A stretch of 5,259 nucleotides of DNA from an uncultured candidate division Zixibacteria bacterium (GTDB lineage: Bacteria > Zixibacteria > MSB-5A5 > GN15 > FEB-12). Positions 5,041 through 5,259 of this stretch are shown here, piece after piece; position 1 is the stretch's first letter, and every line of letters starts with the position of its first letter. The notes beneath the pieces were generated by a model. The model saw nothing but the letters and a program-made list of their open reading frames with translations, did no database searches and was not told the DNA's origin. The stretch covers positions 1 to 5,259 of the forward strand of contig CAJVYT010000319.1 of NCBI GenBank assembly GCA_913009765.1. Reading direction: 5' to 3'. The position numbers and the translations under genes were made by a program.

Positions 5041-5259
5041 TGCAAAGCGCACGAAAGATGAGGAACGAGGCGTACGAGTTTATATGTTGCAGTGGCGAAG
5101 AATTGGAGTGCAACACAGCAGACGGACTTTTACCGAAGCCGTCATAAAATAATTCTTAATGCCTGCTCTTAAGACATACTTCTTTGCGCAAAAGATGACC
5201 GGGTATTTTTGGGCCGGCCTTATATATTCAAAGGAATTAATCTGTTCTTTAATATTTTT
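5041..5259. other. Right flank of the IS, no supported gene
   Basis: On the minus strand a 59-codon frame is open from the window edge to a stop at 5080-5082 (contains RPAQKYPVIFCAKKYVLRAG). On the plus strand a frame crosses from the IS to a stop at 5148-5150 (contains KDEERGVRVYMLQWRRIG). Neither has a recognisable motif or ribosome site, so neither is called. GACGG (5121-5125) and CTT (5127-5129) pair with AAG and CCGTC (5136-5143), giving an eight-pair stem with one bulged A and loop TTACCG. There is no following T-run. TGGCGAAGAATT at 5093-5104 also occurs at 4931-4942 inside the IS. The G-rich, hairpin-bearing part (5041-5145) has the look of intergenic repetitive DNA. Confidence 0.5.

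Noticed and set aside
4804..5052. 82-codon minus-strand frame starting at GTG 5052
   Set aside because: It runs from the flank through the right terminal repeat into IS non-coding DNA; it has no ribosome site or motifs.
1..5259. CRISPR array, tRNA, rRNA or riboswitch
   Set aside because: No regularly spaced repeats, no cloverleaf-like or rRNA core sequence, and no recognised riboswitch core were seen on either strand by reading; no covariance search was possible.

Overview
The window looks like one end of a metagenomic contig from an AT-rich (roughly 40% GC by eye) anaerobic bacterium. A siroheme sulfite reductase of the ferredoxin-containing (AsrC/Dsr-like) type beside a MoeB/ThiF-type E1 enzyme would fit Nitrospirota or Desulfobacterota. 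That placement is an inference from gene content and style, not from a marker gene.

Layout. Bases 1-172 are not biological: 115-172 is a complete Illumina P5/TruSeq universal adapter, and the T-rich stretch before it looks like base-caller noise from reading past the adapter on the opposite strand. Native sequence begins at 173, inside a sulfite reductase gene (+, to 776) whose N-terminal half is missing. Convergent with it is a two-gene minus-strand unit: a DUF3467 protein (1697-2005), then 27 bases downstream an E1-like HesA/MoeB/ThiF adenylyltransferase (854-1669). Upstream of that unit lies a 9-bp inverted repeat with an overlapping palindrome, which could be an operator. From about 2155 to 2321 there is intergenic sequence with several hairpins and inverted ends that resembles a dispersed repeat. 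From 2322 to 2766 there is no convincing gene.

The right half is mobile. A minus-strand gene for a phage-structural-like protein of unknown function (2767-3369) is cut at or just upstream of its 5' end by a complete IS1380-family insertion sequence (3370-5035, 1666 bp). The IS has 14-bp ends beginning CCTAAA, an intact DDE transposase with a GTG start, a promoter in its left end, and a hairpin over the transposase ribosome binding site. The flanking target duplications (TTAAA and TTGAA) differ at one base. The last 224 bases hold no gene I can support.

Sulfite reduction and E1-type adenylylation may both belong to sulfur assimilation: sulfide made by one can be loaded by the other on a ubiquitin-like carrier protein. 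No carrier protein is present in the window, and the two genes converge rather than share an operon, so this link is tentative. I do not see a clearly new biological system. The most useful results are the adapter artefact, the precise IS boundaries with their unusual left end, and the structured intergenic DNA.
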